A program made the translations under genes and the position numbers. Positions 35,799-45,300 of a stretch of DNA of 64,000 nucleotides are shown in pieces. Within the stretch, counting starts at the first letter, position 1, and each line of letters starts with the position of its first letter. Under the pieces are notes generated by a model. That model made no database searches. It saw nothing but the letters and a program-made list of their open reading frames with translations, and had not been told where the DNA came from. Source of the DNA: Pseudomonas fluorescens (GTDB lineage: Bacteria; Pseudomonadota; Gammaproteobacteria; Pseudomonadales; Pseudomonadaceae); contig NZ_CABVHK010000013.1 of assembly GCF_902497785.1 (NCBI RefSeq), positions 62,001-126,000 on the forward strand, in the 5' to 3' direction.

Positions 35799-35827
35799 TT
35801 GCGCCTCTTCTATCCCTTCTCTACAAT
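35799..35827 (+). promoter_or_regulatory. Candidate promoter of the rpsF-rpsR operon
   Basis: TTGCGC (35799-35804) and TACAAT (35822-35827) are 17 bases apart, leaving a leader of about 110 nt before rpsF. Confidence 0.5.
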
Positions 35828-35894
35828 TGCGCCCCTTGCTGTGACGGCAGGCACGCATGTGTCTATCGCAAGCAAGTCCATAAGTGTCATTCAC

Positions 35895-35940
35895 TCCTTG
35901 TCTGACCGCTTTTGAGCGGCAGGCTACAACCCGTAAGGAG
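35895..35940 (+). promoter_or_regulatory. Possible S6:S18 autoregulatory leader element of rpsF
   Basis: The leader just upstream of rpsF has a small hairpin CCGC-TTTTGA-GCGG (35906-35919) followed by a CCG close to the ribosome site AAGGAG. Many bacteria carry an rpsF leader with a hairpin and a CCG recognised by the S6:S18 complex. Similarity here is by eye only. Confidence 0.35.
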
Positions 35941-35945
35941 CATTC

Positions 35946-36368
35946 ATGCGTCATTACGAAATCATCTTTTTGGTCCACCCGGATCAAAGCGAGCAAGTCG
36001 GCGGCATGGTAGAGCGTTACACCAAGCTGATCGAAGAAGACGGCGGCAAAATCCACCGTCTGGAAGATTGGGGCCGTCGTCAACTGGCCTACGCAATCAA
36101 CAATGTTCACAAGGCTCACTACGTGATGCTGAACGTTGAATGCACTGGCAAGGCCCTGGCCGAGCTGGAAGACAACTTCCGCTACAACGATGCAGTGATC
36201 CGTAACCTGGTCATCCGTCGCGAAGAAGCCGTTACCGGCCAATCCGAGATGCTCAAGGCTGAAGAAAACCGCAGTGAGCGCCGTGAGCGTCGCGACCGTC
36301 CTGAGCACGAAGGCGCTGAAAGCGCTGATAGTGATGACAGCGACAACAGCGATAACGCTGACGAGTAA
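35946..36368 (+). CDS. rpsF: 30S ribosomal protein S6
   Basis: 140 residues. The S6 fold is seen in MRHYEIIFLVHPDQSEQV, the RLEDWGRRQLAYAINNVHKA segment and the strand AHYVMLNVEC. The C-terminal 40 residues are an acidic Ser/Asp/Glu tail, the type of substrate to which RimK adds glutamates. S6 binds 16S rRNA with S18, which is encoded next. Start behind AAGGAG at a normal distance. Confidence 0.97.
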   Translation: MRHYEIIFLVHPDQSEQVGGMVERYTKLIEEDGGKIHRLEDWGRRQLAYAINNVHKAHYVMLNVECTGKALAELEDNFRYNDAVIRNLVIRREEAVTGQSEMLKAEENRSERRERRDRPEHEGAESADSDDSDNSDNADE

Positions 36369-36396
36369 TCCACGGACCTTTTGAGGAGCCTATTAC

Positions 36397-36627
36397 ATGG
36401 CACGTTTCTTCCGTCGTCGTAAATTCTGCCGCTTCACCGCTGAAGACGTGAAAGAGATCGATTACAAAGATCTCAACACTCTGAAAGCTTATGTATCCGA
36501 GACCGGCAAAATCGTTCCAAGCCGTATCACCGGTACCAAAGCACGTTATCAGCGTCAGCTGGCCACCGCTATCAAGCGCGCCCGCTTCCTGGCCCTGCTG
36601 GCCTACACCGACAGCCACGGCCGCTGA
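36397..36627 (+). CDS. rpsR: 30S ribosomal protein S18
   Basis: 76 residues, very basic: [20 protein letters not shown] at the start and the conserved [20 protein letters not shown] core. It is the heterodimer partner of S6 in the platform of the 30S subunit. Gene and spacing are as in most gamma-proteobacteria. Confidence 0.97.
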
Positions 36628-36663
36628 GACCGGGCAGTCGACACGTAGCAAAGGATTGAATGC

Positions 36664-37557
36664 ATGCGTGCCATAGCTGAGTTCATCATGCGCGGCCGTA
36701 TGCAGGCCACTCTGGTAGTGGCTGGATGCGCGGCATTGCCGTTGTTGTATTGGTTGGGTGCTGCCGCTGGATGCTTCGTGCTCCTGCGGCGCGGATTGAA
36801 GGACGCCCTTGGCGTACTTGCTCTGGGACTGCTGCCGGCCTTGGTCTGGTGGCTTTATTCCGATGACCCACGCTCACTTCTGGTGATGCTGGGGTCTTGG
36901 AGCCTTGCGTTGGTTTTGCGCGCAAGCGAGTCCTGGAACCGCGTGCTGCTGGTCAGCATAGCGATGGGAGTGGTGTTTGCAGTGGTGCTGGGGACAGTTT
37001 TTGCTCCCCAAATCGAGATGCTGGCGCAGGCTTTGATAAAAGTCATGCCGTCGCTACTCGGTGATGTCTACCAGAAGTTGTCGGTAGATGAGCAAGCGCG
37101 TTTTGCGTCCCTGATTGCACCGGTCCTGACTGGCCTGATTGCGGCTTTGTTGCAAATCGTCAGTGTGCTGAGCCTGGTTATCGGGCGCTACTGGCAGGCG
37201 TTGTTGTACAACCCGGGTGGTTTTGGTCGCGAGTTTCGCGCCATCCGATTCCCGCTTCTACCAGCGATGTTGCTGCTGGCGTGCATGCTTCTGGGGCCGA
37301 ACATCGGTCCACAGATGGCCATGCTGACGCCGTTGTGCAGCGTACCGCTGGTGTTCGCCGGGCTGGCCCTGATTCATGGGCTGGTGGCGCAAAAGCGACT
37401 GGCCAGGTTCTGGCTGGTGGGGTTGTACGTCACGCTGTTGCTGTTCATGCAGCTGATCTATCCGTTGCTGGTGGTCTTGGCCATCGTCGACAGCCTGATT
37501 GATTTTCGCGGTCGTTCGGCGCCGAAAGACGCCGATAGCGCGAACGGTGAAGGTTAA
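36664..37557 (+). CDS. Conserved inner-membrane protein in the rpsR-rplI gap
   Basis: 297 residues with about eight hydrophobic segments (for example LVVAGCAALPLLYWLGAAAG near the start and YVTLLLFMQLIYPLLVVLAI near the end) and a short polar C-terminus. No catalytic motif is seen. Pseudomonads keep a membrane protein of this size between rpsR and rplI, and it resembles DUF2232-type proteins, but the family is not certain. It is transcribed with the ribosomal genes, 19 bases before rplI. No function is proposed. Confidence 0.8.
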   Translation: MRAIAEFIMRGRMQATLVVAGCAALPLLYWLGAAAGCFVLLRRGLKDALGVLALGLLPALVWWLYSDDPRSLLVMLGSWSLALVLRASESWNRVLLVSIAMGVVFAVVLGTVFAPQIEMLAQALIKVMPSLLGDVYQKLSVDEQARFASLIAPVLTGLIAALLQIVSVLSLVIGRYWQALLYNPGGFGREFRAIRFPLLPAMLLLACMLLGPNIGPQMAMLTPLCSVPLVFAGLALIHGLVAQKRLARFWLVGLYVTLLLFMQLIYPLLVVLAIVDSLIDFRGRSAPKDADSANGEG

Positions 37558-37576
37558 AAGTTAAGAGGATTTTCAC

Positions 37577-38023
37577 ATGCAACTGATCCTTCTGGAAAAA
37601 GTCACCAACCTGGGCAACCTGGGTGACAAAGTAAACGTTAAGGCTGGTTACGGTCGTAACTACCTGCTGCCTTACGGCAAAGCAACCGCCGCGACCCCAG
37701 CCAACCTGGCTGCGTTCGAAGAGCGTCGTGCCGAGCTGGAAAAAGCCGCAGCAGACCGTAAAACTTCGGCTGAAAGCCGTGCCGCCCAACTGGCTGAGCT
37801 GGAAGTGACTATCACTGCCACCGCTGGTGACGAAGGCAAGCTGTTCGGTTCGATCGGTACTCACGACATCGCTGATGCACTGACCGCCTCTGGCGTCGAA
37901 GTTGCAAAAAGCGAAGTTCGTCTGCCGAACGGCACCATCCGCAACGTAGGCGAATTCGACGTAGCCGTGCACCTGCACGCCGAAGTTGAAGCCACCGTAC
38001 GCGTTGTCGTGGTAGCAGCTTAA
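37577..38023 (+). CDS. rplI: 50S ribosomal protein L9
   Basis: 148 residues. The N-terminal domain MQLILLEKVTNLGNLGDKVN with VKAGYGRNYLLPYGKA is the L9 signature. A long central helix (about 40-75) and the C-terminal domain with LFGSIGTHDIADAL follow. L9 binds 23S rRNA near the L1 stalk. Start behind AAGAGGA. A terminator follows. Confidence 0.97.
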   Translation: MQLILLEKVTNLGNLGDKVNVKAGYGRNYLLPYGKATAATPANLAAFEERRAELEKAAADRKTSAESRAAQLAELEVTITATAGDEGKLFGSIGTHDIADALTASGVEVAKSEVRLPNGTIRNVGEFDVAVHLHAEVEATVRVVVVAA

Positions 38024-38068
38024 GCAGCACTTGTCGGCTGGCACCCTCGGGTGCTTGTCGGTAACATC

Positions 38069-38100
38069 GGGCACGATCCTGTTTACAGGTCGTGCCCTTT
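38069..38100 (+). terminator. Rho-independent terminator after rplI
   Basis: GGGCACGA(T)CCTGT pairs with ACAGG(T)CGTGCCC around a TT(T) loop, followed by TTT. It ends the rpsF-rplI operon; dnaB starts 44 bases beyond. Confidence 0.75.
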
Positions 38101-38143
38101 GTCTTTCTGAACCCCCTGCTTTTCCTAAATAATCCAAGTGGCC

Positions 38144-39538
38144 ATGAACGATATCTCCGCTCCCGAGCAATATGATCTGCAAACCGCTTCCCTGAAGGTG
38201 CCTCCGCATTCCATCGAGGCCGAACAGGCCGTGCTCGGTGGTCTGATGCTGGACAACAACGCCTGGGAACGCGTGCTCGATCAAGTCTCCGACGGTGATT
38301 TCTATCGGCATGACCACCGCTTGATCTTTCGCGCGATCGCCAAGCTCGCCGACCTGAACTCCCCGATCGACGTCGTGACCCTTGCCGAGCAATTGGACAA
38401 GGAAGGTCAGACTTCGCAAGTGGGTGGCCTCGGTTATCTCGGTGAATTGGCGAAAAACACGCCGTCCGTTGCCAACATCAAGGCCTACGCCCAGATCGTT
38501 CGCGCACGGGCGACCTTGCGCCAGTTGATCGGCATTGCCACCGAGATCGCCGACAGCGCCTTCAACCCTGAAGGCCGCACCGCTGAAGAAATTCTCGACG
38601 AAGCCGAGCGGCAGATTTTCCAGATTGCCGAGGCCCGGCCTAAAACCGGCGGCCCGGTGAGCGTAAATGACCTGCTGACCAAGGCCATCGACCGCATCGA
38701 CACCTTGTTCAACACCGACAATGCGATCACCGGCCTTTCCACCGGCTACACCGACCTCGACGCAATGACCAGCGGCCTGCAGCCGTCTGACCTGATCATC
38801 GTCGCCGGCCGTCCATCCATGGGTAAAACCACCTTTGCGATGAACCTGGTGGAAAACGCCGTGTTGCGCAGCGACAAGTGCGTACTGGTGTACTCGCTGG
38901 AGATGCCAGGCGAATCGCTGATCATGCGTATGTTGTCGTCGCTCGGCCGTATCGATCAGACCAAGGTCCGTGCCGGTCGCCTCGAAGACGACGATTGGCC
39001 GCGCCTGACCTCGGCGGTGAATCTGCTCAATGATCGCAAGTTGTTCATTGATGACACCGCCGGTATCAGCCCCTCGGAAATGCGCGCGCGCACGCGGCGT
39101 CTGGTGCGTGAGCATGGCGATGTCGGCCTGATCATGATCGACTACCTGCAATTGATGCAGATCCCCGGCTCCGGCGGTGACAACCGGACCAACGAGATTT
39201 CCGAGATCTCCCGTTCCTTGAAGGCTCTGGCCAAGGAATTCAACTGCCCGGTGGTGGCATTGTCCCAGCTCAACCGCTCCCTTGAGCAACGCCCGAACAA
39301 ACGGCCAATCAACTCCGACCTCCGGGAATCCGGAGCAATCGAGCAGGATGCCGACGTGATCATGTTCGTTTACCGGGATGAGGTTTATCACCCGGAAACC
39401 GAGCACAAGGGCATCGCCGAGATCATCATTGGTAAACAGCGGAACGGCCCGATCGGCACATCGCGACTGGCGTTCATCGGCAAGTACACTCGCTTCGAAA
39501 ACCTCGCGCCGGGCAGCTACAACTTCGACGACGAGTAA
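38144..39538 (+). CDS. dnaB: Replicative DNA helicase DnaB
   Basis: 464 residues from ATG at 38144; a GTG two codons earlier (38138) is an alternative start and neither has a clear ribosome site. The N-terminal DnaG-interacting domain (about 20-125) is followed by the RecA-like helicase domain with Walker A GRPSMGKTTFAMN (222-234), Walker B IMIDYLQLM and SQLNRSLEQRPNKRP. The hexamer unwinds the fork. No intein is present. In some pseudomonads alr follows; here the next gene is a radical SAM gene. Confidence 0.96.
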   Translation: MNDISAPEQYDLQTASLKVPPHSIEAEQAVLGGLMLDNNAWERVLDQVSDGDFYRHDHRLIFRAIAKLADLNSPIDVVTLAEQLDKEGQTSQVGGLGYLGELAKNTPSVANIKAYAQIVRARATLRQLIGIATEIADSAFNPEGRTAEEILDEAERQIFQIAEARPKTGGPVSVNDLLTKAIDRIDTLFNTDNAITGLSTGYTDLDAMTSGLQPSDLIIVAGRPSMGKTTFAMNLVENAVLRSDKCVLVYSLEMPGESLIMRMLSSLGRIDQTKVRAGRLEDDDWPRLTSAVNLLNDRKLFIDDTAGISPSEMRARTRRLVREHGDVGLIMIDYLQLMQIPGSGGDNRTNEISEISRSLKALAKEFNCPVVALSQLNRSLEQRPNKRPINSDLRESGAIEQDADVIMFVYRDEVYHPETEHKGIAEIIIGKQRNGPIGTSRLAFIGKYTRFENLAPGSYNFDDE

Positions 39539-39552
39539 CCCAGCAGAAACCT

Positions 39553-39643
39553 GTGGCGAGGGAGCTTGCTCCCGCTTGAGTGCGCAGCGCTCACAAGATT
39601 TGGGGCCGCTTTGCAGCCCAGCGGGAGCAAGCTCCCTCGCCAC
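39553..39643. repeat. Interspersed palindromic repeat, family C
   Basis: 22-nt arms GTGGCGAGGGAGCTTGCTCC (39553 onward) and its complement ending at 39643, identical in both arms to the copy at 349-437. It starts 15 bases after the dnaB stop and may stabilise that transcript end. Confidence 0.87.
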
Positions 39644-39775
39644 AGGTGTTGTGGACGGTTTCAGGATCTGTGCGGATAAGAGCCTCACCAATTTCCGACC
39701 ATAGCCGTCGGAATTGGTTATTTTTTGTGCTATATTCCGCGCCCGCGATTTTTCATCTCAACACCGGTCATCGTC

Positions 39776-42079
39776 ATGCAAACAGCCAAGCCGTTATTTG
39801 ACTATCCCAAGTACTGGGCCGAATGTTTCGGTCCAGCGCCGTTCCTGCCAATGAGCAGGGAGGAGATGGATCAGCTTGGCTGGGATTCCTGCGACATCAT
39901 CATCGTCACCGGTGATGCGTACGTTGACCATCCGTCGTTCGGCATGGCGATCATCGGCCGGCTGCTGGAGTCTCAGGGCTTCCGCGTCGGGATCATCGCC
40001 CAGCCGAACTGGCAGTCCAAAGACGATTTCATGAAACTCGGCGAACCGAACCTGTTCTTCGGCGTCGCGGCCGGCAACATGGATTCGATGATCAACCGCT
40101 ACACCGCCGACAAGAAAATCCGCTCCGATGACGCCTACACCCCCGGTGGCATGGCGGGCAAACGTCCGGACCGCGCGAGCCTGGTGTATAGCCAGCGCTG
40201 CAAGGAAGCCTACAAAAACGTGCCGATCGTGCTCGGTGGCATCGAAGCTTCCCTGCGCCGCATCGCCCACTACGATTACTGGCAGGACCGGGTGCGCAAC
40301 TCGATCCTGATCGACGCCTGCGCCGACATCCTGCTTTACGGCAACGCCGAGCGTGCGATTGTCGAAGTCGCCCAGCGTCTGTCCTACGGTCACAAGATCG
40401 AGGACATCACCGATGTGCGCGGCACCGCGTTCATCCGTCGTGACACGCCCAAAGACTGGTACGAAGTGGATTCCACCCGCATCGACCGTCCGGGCAAGGT
40501 CGACAAAATCATCAACCCGTACGTCAACACCCAGGACACTCAGGCCTGCGCCATCGAGCAGGAAAAGGGCCCGGTTGAAGACCCGAGCGAAGCCAAGGTC
40601 GTGCAGATCCTGGCCAGCCCGAAGATGACCCGCGACAAGACCGTGATTCGTCTGCCGTCGGTTGAGAAAGTCCGTGGTGACGCGGTGCTCTACGCTCACG
40701 CCAACCGCGTGCTTCACCTGGAAACCAACCCGGGCAACGCCCGCGCGCTGGTGCAGAAGCACGGCGAAGTCGACGTCTGGTTCAATCCGCCGCCGATTCC
40801 GATGACTACTGACGAAATGGACTACGTGTTCGGCATGCCTTACGCACGTGTCCCGCACCCGGCGTACGGCAAGGAGAAAATCCCGGCCTACGACATGATC
40901 CGTTTTTCGGTGAACATCATGCGCGGCTGTTTCGGCGGCTGCACTTTCTGCTCGATCACCGAGCACGAAGGCCGAATCATCCAGAACCGTTCCGAAGAGT
41001 CGATCATTCGCGAAATCGAAGAGATCCGCGACAAGGTGCCTGGCTTCACCGGCGTCATCTCCGACCTCGGCGGCCCGACCGCGAACATGTATCGCATCGC
41101 CTGCAAGAGCCCGGAAATCGAATCCGCGTGCCGCAAGCCATCGTGCGTGTTCCCCGGCATCTGCCCGAACCTGAACACGGATCACTCGGCGCTGATTCAG
41201 CTGTATCGCAGCGCTCGTGCGTTGCCGGGTGTGAAAAAGATCCTGATCGCCTCCGGCCTGCGCTATGACCTCGCGGTCGAGTCGCCGGAATACGTCAAGG
41301 AACTGGTGACCCACCACGTTGGTGGTTACTTGAAGATCGCCCCGGAACACACCGAGGAAGGTCCGCTCAACCAGATGATGAAACCGGGCATCGGCAGCTA
41401 TGACAAGTTCAAGCGCATGTTCGAGAAGTACACCAAGGAAGCCGGGAAAGAGCAGTACCTGATTCCGTACTTCATCGCCGCTCACCCGGGCACCACCGAC
41501 GAAGACATGATGAACCTGGCGCTGTGGCTCAAGGGCAACGGCTTCCGTGCCGACCAGGTGCAGGCGTTCTATCCGTCGCCGATGGCGACTGCCACCGCGA
41601 TGTATCACTCCGGCAAGAACCCGCTGCGCAAGGTCACCTACAAGAGCGACGCCGTGACCATCGTCAAGAGCGAAGATCAGCGTCGCCTGCACAAGGCGTT
41701 CTTGCGTTATCACGACCCGAAAGGCTGGCCGATGCTGCGTGAAGCGCTGACCCGCATGGGCCGCGCCGACCTGATCGGGCCGGGCAAGAACCAGTTGATC
41801 CCGCTGCATCAGCCGGCGACTGATAGCTATCAGAGCGCCCGTCGGAAGAACTCGACGCCGGCGGGTAGTCATAAGGTCGCCGGTGAAAAAACCACCAAAA
41901 TCCTGACCCAGCACACCGGTTTGCCTCCGCGTGCCAGCGATGGTGGTAACGCGTGGGACAAGCGTGAACAGGCCAAGGCCGCGGCCTTCGCCCGCAACCA
42001 GCAAGCCGCCAAGGATCGCAAGGATGCGGCCAAGGGCAAGGGGCCCAAGCCTGCGCGCAAGCCGGTTGTGCCGCGCTAA
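39776..42079 (+). CDS. YgiQ family radical SAM protein
   Basis: 767 residues starting at 39776 (MQTAKPLFDYPKYW). The N-terminal B12-binding-like region with ITGDAYVDHPSFGMAIIGRL-like sequence (about 38-58) precedes the radical SAM domain. The [4Fe-4S] motif is CFGGCTFC with C385, C389 and C392. A Lys/Ala-rich tail of about 90 residues follows. The family (UPF0313) is widespread and its reaction is not established. A possible extended -10 element TGCTATATT lies about 40 bases upstream. A strong terminator ends the unit. Confidence 0.88.
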   Translation: MQTAKPLFDYPKYWAECFGPAPFLPMSREEMDQLGWDSCDIIIVTGDAYVDHPSFGMAIIGRLLESQGFRVGIIAQPNWQSKDDFMKLGEPNLFFGVAAGNMDSMINRYTADKKIRSDDAYTPGGMAGKRPDRASLVYSQRCKEAYKNVPIVLGGIEASLRRIAHYDYWQDRVRNSILIDACADILLYGNAERAIVEVAQRLSYGHKIEDITDVRGTAFIRRDTPKDWYEVDSTRIDRPGKVDKIINPYVNTQDTQACAIEQEKGPVEDPSEAKVVQILASPKMTRDKTVIRLPSVEKVRGDAVLYAHANRVLHLETNPGNARALVQKHGEVDVWFNPPPIPMTTDEMDYVFGMPYARVPHPAYGKEKIPAYDMIRFSVNIMRGCFGGCTFCSITEHEGRIIQNRSEESIIREIEEIRDKVPGFTGVISDLGGPTANMYRIACKSPEIESACRKPSCVFPGICPNLNTDHSALIQLYRSARALPGVKKILIASGLRYDLAVESPEYVKELVTHHVGGYLKIAPEHTEEGPLNQMMKPGIGSYDKFKRMFEKYTKEAGKEQYLIPYFIAAHPGTTDEDMMNLALWLKGNGFRADQVQAFYPSPMATATAMYHSGKNPLRKVTYKSDAVTIVKSEDQRRLHKAFLRYHDPKGWPMLREALTRMGRADLIGPGKNQLIPLHQPATDSYQSARRKNSTPAGSHKVAGEKTTKILTQHTGLPPRASDGGNAWDKREQAKAAAFARNQQAAKDRKDAAKGKGPKPARKPVVPR

Positions 42080-42100
42080 ACGCTGACCACGCTTAACAGA

Positions 42101-42130
42101 ACGCCAACCCTCGGGTTGGCGTTTTTTTTG
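42101..42130 (+). terminator. Rho-independent terminator after the YgiQ-type gene
   Basis: A ten-base-pair stem ACGCCAACCC / GGGTTGGCGT with a two-base gap and a T8 tail. Confidence 0.9.
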
Positions 42131-42136
42131 GCTGAA

Positions 42137-42235
42137 GATCAAAAGATCGTCCGAACGCGGCCCGAGCCTTCGGCAGCTCCTACAGGTGTACACCATCGCC
42201 TCGTAGGAGCTGCCGGAGGTTGCGATCTTCTGATC
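42137..42235. repeat. Degenerate family A palindromic repeat
   Basis: The left half GATCAAAAGATCG is interrupted by about 14 unrelated bases (CCGAACGCGGCC) before CGAGCCTTCGGCAGCTCCTA. The right half reads GTAGGAGCTGCCGGAGGTTG then CGATCTTCTGATC, with point changes. It lies in the 313-base gap before the transglutaminase genes, which otherwise shows only presumed promoter sequence. Confidence 0.75.
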
Positions 42236-42392
42236 TTCGCCACAAATACGTGCGATCCCCCACGCCAATTCCACGCATCGCCCGATTTTGGTGCTGTACT
42301 GCCCTAAGCAACACCAGGAAAGCGCCAGCGCCACTGGATGGCATAAGTCTTGCGCGCTTTCAAATACGCTTAGGGCTCGCAGGAGGCACGCC

Positions 42393-45300
42393 GTGTCGAT
42401 TCATGTCGCATTGCATCACGTCACGCATTACCGCTACGACCGCGCTGTCGAGCTTGGCCCGCAGATCGTTCGCCTGCGCCCGGCCGCCCACAGTCGCACG
42501 CGGATACTGTCGTACGCACTGAAAGTCTCGCCCGAGCAGCATTTCATCAACTGGCAACAAGACCCTCAGGGCAATTACCTGGCGCGGTTGGTGTTCCCGG
42601 AGAAAACCACGGAGCTGCGGATCGAAGTCGATTTGCTGGCAGAGATGGCGGTGTTCAATCCGTTCGACTTCTTCCTCGAGCCCTACGCGCAACAGATCCC
42701 GTTCGCCTACGCCGCAGACGAACGCAAGGAGCTGGCGCCGTACCTGGAAACCTTGCCCCTGACGCCGGCATTCAAGGCGTATCTGGACGGCATTGACCGC
42801 ACGCCGCTGCCCAGCGTGGATTTCCTCGTCGCGCTCAATCAGCGACTGAGCGAAGACATCGGCTACCTGATCCGCATGGAGCCGGGGGTGCAGACACCCG
42901 AGCACACCCTGGAGCACGCCTCCGGTTCTTGCCGCGACTCCGCGTGGTTGCTGGTGCAATTGCTGCGCAACCTGGGTTTGGCGGCGCGTTTCGTTTCCGG
43001 TTATCTGATTCAACTCACCGCCGACGTCAAAAGTCTCGACGGCCCTTCCGGCACCGAGGTGGACTTCACCGACCTGCACGCCTGGTGCGAAGTGTATTTG
43101 CCCGGTGCTGGCTGGATCGGCCTGGACGCGACGTCAGGACTGTTTGCCGGTGAAGGACACATCCCGTTGGCCTGTAGTCCCGATCCCGGCTCCGCGGCAC
43201 CGATCAGTGGTCTGGTGGAACCGTGCGAGTGCGAATTCACTCACGAAATGTCGGTGGAGCGGATTTGGGAGGCGCCTCGCGTCACCAAGCCCTACACCGA
43301 AGATCAGTGGCTGGCGATCCAGGCGCTGGGTCGGCAGATCGATGCCGACCTGCTGGAAGGCGACGTGCGCCTGACCATGGGCGGCGAGCCAACCTTCGTG
43401 TCCATCGACGATCCCGACGGCGCCGAGTGGAACACCGCCGCGCTCGGACCGGATAAGCGTCGGCTGTCCGCCGAGCTGTTCCAGCGCCTGCGTAAACACT
43501 ACGCGCCCAAGGGGCTGGTGCATTTCGGGCAGGGCAAGTGGTACCCCGGCGAACAGCTGCCGCGCTGGTCGCTGAACTGCTACTGGCGCCGCGACGGCGT
43601 GCCGATCTGGCACAACAGCGCGCTGATCGCCGATGAACAGGAGGATTACGGCGCCGATGGCGAACTGGCCGGTCGCTTTCTGGCCAGTGTCGCCGAGCGA
43701 TTGAAAATTCCCACGAGGTTCTTGTTTCCGGCCTACGAAGACAATTTCTATTACCTGTGGCGCGAAGGCACCTTGCCGCAGAACGTCAGCGCCGAAGATT
43801 CACGTCTGGAAGAACCCCTTGAGCGTGCGCGATTGCGCAAGGTTTTCAGTCAGGGTCTGGACAAAGTGATCGGCCAGGTTCTGCCACTGGCGCGAACCGC
43901 CAAGGGCGATCAGTGGCAAAGCGGTCGCTGGTACCTGCGCGACGAACACTGTCGACTGGTGCCGGGCGATTCGGCGCTGGGTTATCGCTTACCACTGGGT
44001 TCGCAGCCGTGGGTGAAAGCGGCCGAGTATCCGTTCATCTATCCCAACGACCCCAACCAGCAATTCCCTGCACTTCCAGACACTCAGCAGCTGAACAGCC
44101 CGGTCGCAGCGGCCGAAGCGATCGAGCGCGATCTGGAGGTCGACGAGTCCGCCGATTGGCTGACCCGCACCGCGTTCTGCGCCGAGGCGCGGGAAGGCCG
44201 GTTGTACCTGTTCATGCCGCCGCTGGAGCGGGTCGAGGATTATCTGGAACTGGTTTCGGCCATCGAAGCCACGGCGCAGGAGCTGCACTGCCCGGTGTTG
44301 CTGGAAGGCTATGAACCGCCGAGCGATCCACGCCTGAGCAACTTTCGCATTACCCCTGACCCCGGCGTTATCGAGGTCAACGTGCAGCCGTCCGCCACGT
44401 GGGACGAGTTGGTCGAGCGCACCGAGTTTCTCTACGAAGAAGCACGCCAGACCCGACTGACCACCGAGAAATTCATGATCGATGGCCGGCACACCGGCAC
44501 GGGTGGCGGTAACCATTTCGTACTGGGTGGCGCGACTCCGGCCGACTCACCGTTTCTGCGTCGCCCGGATTTGCTGCGCAGCCTGATCAGTTACTGGCAT
44601 AACCACCCCTCCTTGTCCTACCTGTTTTCCGGATTGTTCATCGGCCCGACTTCCCAGGCGCCGCGCATCGATGAAGCGCGCAACGACGCGCTGTACGAGC
44701 TGGAAATCGCTTTCGCGCAAATGCCCGAGCCGGGCGAGGATTGCGCGCCGTGGCTAGTGGATCGGCTGTTGCGCAACCTGTTGATCGACGTGACCGGCAA
44801 CACCCATCGCGCCGAATTTTGCATCGACAAGCTTTATTCGCCCGACGGTGCAACGGGGCGACTTGGCTTGCTCGAGTTGCGCGCCTTTGAAATGCCGCCC
44901 CATGCGCGGATGAGCCTGGCGCAGCAACTGTTGCTGCGGGCACTGGTCGCGCGGTTCTGGCGCGAGCCGTATGCGCCGCCGAAACTGGCGCGCTGGGGTA
45001 CGGAACTGCACGACCGGTTTCTGTTGCCGCACTTTATCGAGCAAGACTTTGCCGACGTCATCGTCGATCTCAACGCTTCGGGTTATCCGGTGCGGGCCGA
45101 ATGGTTTGCGGCACATCTGGCGTTCCGTTTTCCCAAAGTCGGCGATTACGCGGTCAGTGGTATCGAGCTGGAACTGCGTCAGGCGCTGGAACCTTGGCAC
45201 GTGCTGGGCGAGGAGGGCGCGGTCGGCGGCACGGTGCGCTATGTGGATTCGTCGCTGGAGCGTTTGCAGGTCAAACTCACCGGCCTGCCGCCGCAGCGTT

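Noticed and set aside
39794..42334. 846-codon minus-strand frame opposite the radical SAM gene
   Set aside because: Reverse-strand shadow; it even runs through a terminator and a palindromic repeat.
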